A DNA stretch of 64,000 nt, taken from contig CM114271.1 of the NCBI GenBank assembly GCA_050084515.1, positions 43,896,001 to 43,960,000 on the forward strand. Direction: 5' to 3'. The position numbers were made by a program, and so were the translations under genes. Shown piece by piece: positions 58,243 through 64,000 of the stretch. Positions within the stretch are counted from its first letter, which is position 1. Every line of letters starts with the position of its first letter. Below the pieces are notes generated by a model. That model was not told the origin of the DNA and did no database searches. It worked only from the letters and a program-made list of their open reading frames with translations. This DNA comes from Blasia pusilla. Its lineage: Eukaryota > Marchantiophyta > Marchantiopsida > Blasiales.

Positions 58243-60601
58243 TGTGCTTTTAGTCTTTTGATCCTTTACTCCTATGAGTTTGATTTACTAAATTTTATTT
58301 ATCATTCACCATTTACTTTCAGAAATGAGCTTACCTTCATGATATCTGCCAATATTTTTTATGTTTGAGAATAGACATTATCAAAATTTATAAAGAGTAT
58401 GTGGGGTTTGTATGCACTTTAACTCAAGGGAAATTAATTGTGTGAGCAAAATGAAGCGTAAATGGGGGTTTAGTAGGGGTTTTGATTAAGGGAAAGTTAA
58501 TTTATAAGAAAAATACACAGAAAATAAGTAAAATTTTGAAAAACATGATAAAAAATACACGGGGGAGACTTATTATCTAAAGGAAAGTTTTTTGTCCATA
58601 AAAAAGGGGACATCATGAAACTCTCTAGAGCTAAAATTTGATCAAGTTTTTTTTTTAACTAAAGAAACATCTACCTCTATCCGGTAAAAATCAAAGTGAC
58701 AAAAAAAGACTATACGAGCCCTTCTTACAATAAGGCGCACTATCTTTAGAGTGCATGAGGTTTTTTCTTCATGAGTCCTTTTGTTAAAGGGATGTGATGA
58801 TAGGGTTTGGAAAGATCGGAGATCCTCTACGCAATCATGAACCATGTCACCTTCTTAACATTGATGAGACAATCGACCCAAACTTGGCAGTGGTCAGTGT
58901 AGGCTTCTATTATATGTTGTGTGGATTTGCTAGAGGTGTCACTACCATATATGTTGGGTACTCGATAGGATGACACATAACATATTTGACACAATATATC
59001 ATTATGGTTCCACAAGGATAATGGAAGTGTCCCAAATATGATGAACTTATGATTGGAAATTATAGATCTAGACTTGCTCAAGTGACATTGTTGATAGGAA
59101 GGCAATTAATGATGGGGCCATATGAGCACCAAGCTTTCTTGCTCTTAACATCAAAAAGGTATATGTGATGGTAGGAATAAATGTATGGATATCTAGAGTT
59201 AGATGGTCAACTTAAGCACCACCTAGGGGGGAAATTGGGGACCTTCTTGGTAAATGATCATATGTGTACAAACACCTCATTTCCTTGAACATTGCGTTGG
59301 AAAGCACTTCTAACAAAATGAATGCCATAACTTAAAATTGGTCAAAACTAGCACCCCATGCCATCTGTGGGGTTGGTTTTCATATAATTTGCCAAATTTT
59401 TCAATATTAAATGCCCCAAATATATGAAAAAAAAATTACTCAAATATTTCTTTTTTGGAAGGAGCATCTCTTCTCCATGGCATAGAGATGAAATTAGTGA
59501 TATGTATTCTAGTTTGAATTGCACGTGGAAAACTCAGGACAAACATGAAGAAATTTTGCAAAAGATGTTCACGAAAGTATCTACCTCGGCATAGGTCAAT
59601 TGGACATTATGGCAATCGAGAAAATTTGGGGACAATGCCGAAAGAAGGAAGGAAACCAAAGTAATTTCAAGTTTGGAAAGAAGGCATTGTAAAATACGAA
59701 AATATCCAGAAACGATTTGAGAAACGAGTGAAAATTTATGGAGAAATTTTGACCCACACATGAAAAGGTCCGATCCAAAGAAAATGAAGAGAAAATCGAA
59801 CAATTTTTTTTAAAAAAGCATCTTACAAGCCACGCCTTGAGGAACTAACATTACCCAAATACGGTGTTACCCATGGTAGGGAGGACACCACCATATGTGG
59901 TTCATTCAATAGCGCCTACGAAATTGTAGGTAAACTAGTTTGCGTTGGTAAAGAGTAGGGCTTCACGGGTGGGCTTCGGGAAGCTACATCGCCCGTTAGA
60001 AGGTACGGGTCAGATGTCGGCACTATGGGACAACAACCAGCGAGTACATTGTTGACCGGTCCAGGCGATCTCCGTCACGGCGAAACCCAAGGTAGACCAA
60101 CCGGAGCCGAGAAGTATGTGGAGACGGGGACCACAAACGGTAACACCTGCCTCCATGGTGACATATGACTGCTCCCCATAAAGCACCCCATATTTTTTTT
60201 TGCTCAGAGCGGGAGGCGACGGAGTGAGTCGATTTCTCCCTCTTGGAGAGAAAATGAAATCTATATAGAGAAAATAGGATGGGAAACCCATCTGGAAACA
60301 AATGAGGGGGGGCATGGAGAGCCAAAAAAAACCTAAGGGGCCAAAACCGGCCCCGACAAGGGAGTGATCCGCCCTTGATTCGTAATGAATGCGACCGGGT
60401 AGCTATGGGTTGGAATGTGTAGAGTCTGCCAGTACGGTAGCAGACTTCCGTGGCGCCTTCATGGTCGAACGTTTCCGAGGGGATTTTCAAAGAGTTCAAA
60501 GACGAAAATGAGTGCTCACAGCTCATAAGGTGACAACTTCAACAACCGGTGAGAGTCGTGAGACGTGAGTCTCGAACGCTTAAGTGACTGGAATGACGGT
60601 T
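58243..60601. other. Intergenic, no gene seen
   Basis: AT-rich to about 59950, then GC-richer with long overlapping minus-strand frames (60010-60526) that show no motif. I do not support a gene here. Confidence 0.4.
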
Positions 60602-60749
60602 ATGTGTACGACACGGATTCGCCTGCGAAGAACGAAGAAGGCTCGGTGTAGTAGTCAGATGTGTGTATATTCTTGAAACGTTTTAAGATCTGGAATGTCA
60701 TTTTACAGACGAAAAATGTGTACGACACGGATTCGTGTGCGGAGAACGA
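60602..60749 (+). repeat. 34 bp direct repeat, 114 bp apart
   Basis: Copies at 60602-60635 and 60716-60749 match at 31 of 34 positions and begin ATGTGTACGACACGGATTCG. The function is unknown. Confidence 0.85.
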
Positions 60750-62748
60750 TGTCACAAGCTAAAGCTTCCCCGTTCAAACTGGAGCAAGGCTCGGACAGTT
60801 TCTTCTGTCTTCCGTTTTTTACCGGATATATATATATAGTTTTTAAAAATGTGATCTATAGGTTTTCATAGGTCGCGTCCAGTTTTCTTTCAGTGTACAA
60901 AATTTCTGTCCACCGGATATAGGTCTTCGGGTTGGTTTTCCATATCTTTACTCACAAAGCCCTACTAAAACCCTTACTAACCTCTACTGATCCCATAACA
61001 AGCCCTCCTAATCTGTTTTAATCTCTTAAAATTTTATTTTATTTTTTTCCATCGATATAATTAGGGTTGGATGCTTTACGAGATTCTAACCTTTCTCTTT
61101 TCTGGCGGGTGACCCTAAACTCTGTAAACATAGATTTCAAATCGGTAAAACACGTTTGGGAACCGGTTCTGTCCGAACCTTGAACCGGAGAGTTTGTGTG
61201 AACATGCGGGTACGTGTGGTGATTGATACACAACTACAAGAGGCGGATAGGTCAGAGTTTATGCTCTTATAGGCATATCATGGGGTCCAATTGGGGCGAA
61301 TCCAGTTTATGGTCAGTATTTGTGATCCGCACAAGATGTTTGGTCACCGTAGGATGCTGCAACTGGTCAGCAGTGAGTGACTGAAAACAGGGGATAGGTC
61401 CTGAGCACCAATGGATTCTGATCCTTTCCAGCAGGATTGAGCGAAGGGTATTTCATGACTGTTGGTAGTTGAGTTCCGTGGTTTTCATCAACTGGCCAGA
61501 CGTTGCTACGTATCACTCTAAGGGATAGGTTTAAACCTGGCATATCCTGGATGGTTTGTATAGGTTTACAATTGGAGCAGGACTTGATGGCTTCGCAATC
61601 TTATTGTGGCGTACCGAATGTGTTTTATTAGTTTTTATCTACACTTAGCACCGCAGCTGTCAAGTGATCATTCTCTTACAGAAAGGTGAGAGAGGAACTA
61701 ATACTGGGAAAAAACTGTCAAGTAATTTGGAGCATCCGTGGGAAACACGATAGTTGGTGGACGCTTGTGTACCTTGGTCGTAGACCCTATCATCCTCGAG
61801 ACGATAGGTAATCTATAATATGTAAGCTCCTCTCCTCGTGTGGAGTTTTCAGATTTCGGTGTAGGCTTGGCTCGCCTCTTCGTATTTCAAATAATTCCTA
61901 TTAGTGTGTAATGCACTTATGTGAGGGACCGAAGGGGAAGGAAATGCTTGCTCTTGAGGAGGAGGAGGACTACGGAGGAAGATTATGGCGGACGTTTAGA
62001 ATTTTGTTTGTAACTATTTCCATGGTGATCCAATCTTCTCAATTTAAGGCCCAATCTGTTCATCTTCTCAAGCTTGAACTTTGGGTTCTTCTTTTTTCCA
62101 CTTAAGATTGAGATTTCTAAAGTTGTTGGGATCTTTGGACCTCCTTCTCTCCTAAATGTGCTCATAGATTCATATACGCAATTTCAAACATAGCACTCTC
62201 CTTATAGAGTGATACCGGGTTACCATCTGGATCTTTTGATACGGGCTCGGCCCAACATTACGAACTCATTCCCTCATAGCGGTCATTGGTGGGTGGCTCA
62301 CTTACTCCCCACATCCTCTTTTTCGGTGTTTCCAATTTCTTTCATAATTTTCTTCTCGAATGTCAGTTTTGGGCGTGTTTGGGCCTGTTTCGATCGTCTT
62401 GACGAGCTCGTTCTTTTGATATCAAGTAGGTTTTCTAATTTTTCTTCCTTCTTTGTAGACGCCTATTTTTGTGTACGGGTTTGTTTTAGGTCAATTCCTC
62501 CCAAAGTCTTCCTTGCTCTTTCAACTCCTTACCTTATTGTTTCGCCCCTACATACGTTTAGGACATTAGAAATTCATATTCTTAAGCCACCTCTTCCGAT
62601 ACCATATCCATCACTTTTCCTTTTCAATTACTTTTTATATTTTTCTTATAATAACTTTCAATCATAAATTCGGAATTGCCTAATCTTCATCTCTCCACTA
62701 CTTTTGCTTTGTTCGTTATCCTCATGATTTCTCCAAACCACGTTTTGT
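60750..62748. other. Intergenic; right part may be 5' UTR of the non-LTR element
   Basis: No motif recognised. The plus-strand frame at 62209-62667 is pyrimidine-rich and hydrophobic by composition only. It lies just before the non-LTR element's first open frame and could be its leader. Confidence 0.35.
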
Positions 62749-64000
62749 ATGTCTTTTCTTGTCTTCGGAGACTTTCCTACCTTTACTTCTATGTCATCAG
62801 AGATGGAGTTGGATTCTCCATCTACTCGCTTATCTGGTTTTACACGCCCTCCTACAGCCGTAACCTCTCCCCTTGGTTCACCTCCTCATCGTCGATCTTG
62901 CCATTTTCCTCCAGATGCTAATACACCCATTACACTCGCTACATTTCTTCCGGATTCTCCTCTTCTCCCTTCTTCGCCTTGTCTTATTGAGCCTAATCCT
63001 GATCCATTATTACCGAATCCTTCTACTTTGCCATCCCCACATATCTCATCTATGCCCTTGCTTCCAACTCCCATCTATTCTACCCGAATCTCCCCTCTTC
63101 CTCCTCCTCCTTCCCCAACCTATTTACCCCCTCATCGTCGGCCATCACCACCTCTTGCACCTCCCACCTCCTCTCCTTGTAACCCTTCTACTTCTCCATT
63201 TGTACCAAAGGTTCGTTGCATACCTTGTGGTAAGGACTTTGCTCCTAATGGGATCAAAAGACAACATGCATTTGTCGATCCATGCATGGGCCTTCAATCC
63301 CTAACCCGATACCAACTCCAACTGCACTCCCCACAACAACTTCTTGACCTGGTTAAGCCAAATTGATCTCCTTCGCTCTTTCCATCCAGGTCTTCCTCGT
63401 CCTAGACTCTACACTCGCATTCCTATTGCTCTTCGCCCCATCACCCAACAAGCTTTGCTATTCCCATTAGAAAGGTTAGCGCGTGACCCCACAAATATAT
63501 ATGCTTGGTATCTCCTATTACTCTTCCCACAATGGGTTTTAGTCCTCCCTCCAAGGGGGGGTGCAACGGGTCATCGTGAAACCTCCACACGTATTCAACG
63601 CTTTATGTCAGGGGATTGGGAGAATCTTCAGAATGAGCATGTACTTCGAGTTGAGGCCTTAGCTGCGGCTCATCCCACTCAACATGCCAATCATGGGAGG
63701 CCTTCAATACAACAACGCCTTCGACGAATTCTACTATTGGGGCAGATTGGTGAGTTTTCACGTGCAGCTCGAGCATTGGGTCCTCTTTCTCCGACGGTTC
63801 CAAGTGGGGAAACAGTGGCTCTCTTAGAAGCTCTTCATCCTCTTTCAAGTGGCGATGCTCCATCTTTTGTGGAAGACTATACAACAGACCTTGACTTGGA
63901 GCTTGACTTGGAGGTTTTCACAAGGGCTTTTCTGCATACTCCTCGCTGATCAACAAGCGGGCTATCAGGGATGGTTTTTGAGCATCTCCGCGATTGCTTT
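62749..64000 (+). mobile_element. 5' part of a non-LTR (LINE-type) retrotransposon, running off the window
   Basis: Two overlapping frames. The first (62749-63366) has a long Pro/Ser-rich N-terminus and then a C-x2-C-x12-H-x5-C finger (CIPCGKDFAPNG...). The second (63344-63949) has the pre-RT region known from plant and protist LINEs: RLARDPTNIYAWYLLLLFP, GEFSRAARALGPLSP, then GETVALLEALHP. An in-frame TGA at 63947-63949 is followed in the same frame by GLSGMVFEHLRDC to the window end, the usual lead-in to RT. So a nonsense codon and a +1 shift break a formerly longer frame. The palm and YxDD box lie beyond the window. Confidence 0.8.

Noticed and set aside
60010-60526. A 167-residue minus-strand frame overlapping a 101-residue one
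   Set aside because: The length is plausible in locally GC-richer DNA, but there is no motif, no supporting exon and two competing frames.
62209-62667. A 152-residue hydrophobic plus-strand frame
   Set aside because: Its hydrophobicity comes from T-rich composition; it fits better as leader sequence before the non-LTR element.

Overview
This is nuclear DNA from a plant. The evidence is spliced genes with GT-AG introns, a plant-type TFIIE-beta, an N-anchored Msp1/ATAD1-type AAA ATPase, a probable plastid pseudokinase, and a plant assortment of transposons: a chromodomain Ty3/gypsy element with a tRNA-Met-type primer site, copia, a non-LTR element, Helitrons and hAT miniatures. A land plant is most likely, perhaps a non-seed plant, but the lineage cannot be fixed from the sequence alone. 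No rRNA, tRNA, CRISPR array or operon was recognised.

Four host genes could be assembled exon by exon, each giving a single open frame. (1) 458-6571 (+), 12 coding exons, 479 aa: a kinase-like protein lacking the HRD aspartate, with a probable transit peptide. (2) 11837-13432 (+), 4 exons, 287 aa: TFIIE beta subunit. (3) 29477-32660 (-), 5 exons, 399 aa: Msp1/ATAD1-like membrane AAA ATPase. (4) 46724-51671 (+), 6 exons, 451 aa: mitochondrial IBA57/YgfZ-type Fe-S assembly factor. They are housekeeping genes with no evident shared pathway, separated by 11-17 kb of repeats.

The intergenic DNA is mostly transposon debris, laid out as follows. 7.6-10.6 kb: chromovirus LTR pieces in both orientations and a Helitron. 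17.0-23.2 kb: a nest in which a ~478 bp hAT-type miniature (perfect 8 bp target duplication) is split by a 5375 bp chromovirus (perfect 5 bp duplication, gag fused in frame to the end of RT) and by a second hAT miniature. 23.7-26.7 kb: a Helitron, another hAT miniature and a minus-strand LTR. 34.2-36.4 kb: a decayed second gypsy lineage carrying an insertion. 37.7-44.0 kb: Helitrons, two of them abutting head to tail, plus long microsatellites. 53.5-58.2 kb: a gypsy fragment, a 472 bp hAT miniature, a decayed copia element and a possible LINE tail. 62.7-64.0 kb: the 5' part of a non-LTR retrotransposon that runs off the window.

The structures most worth a second look are the nested insertion with three recoverable target duplications, the hAT miniature family with CAAGGTTGCA-type ends, the Helitron set, and the pseudokinase.
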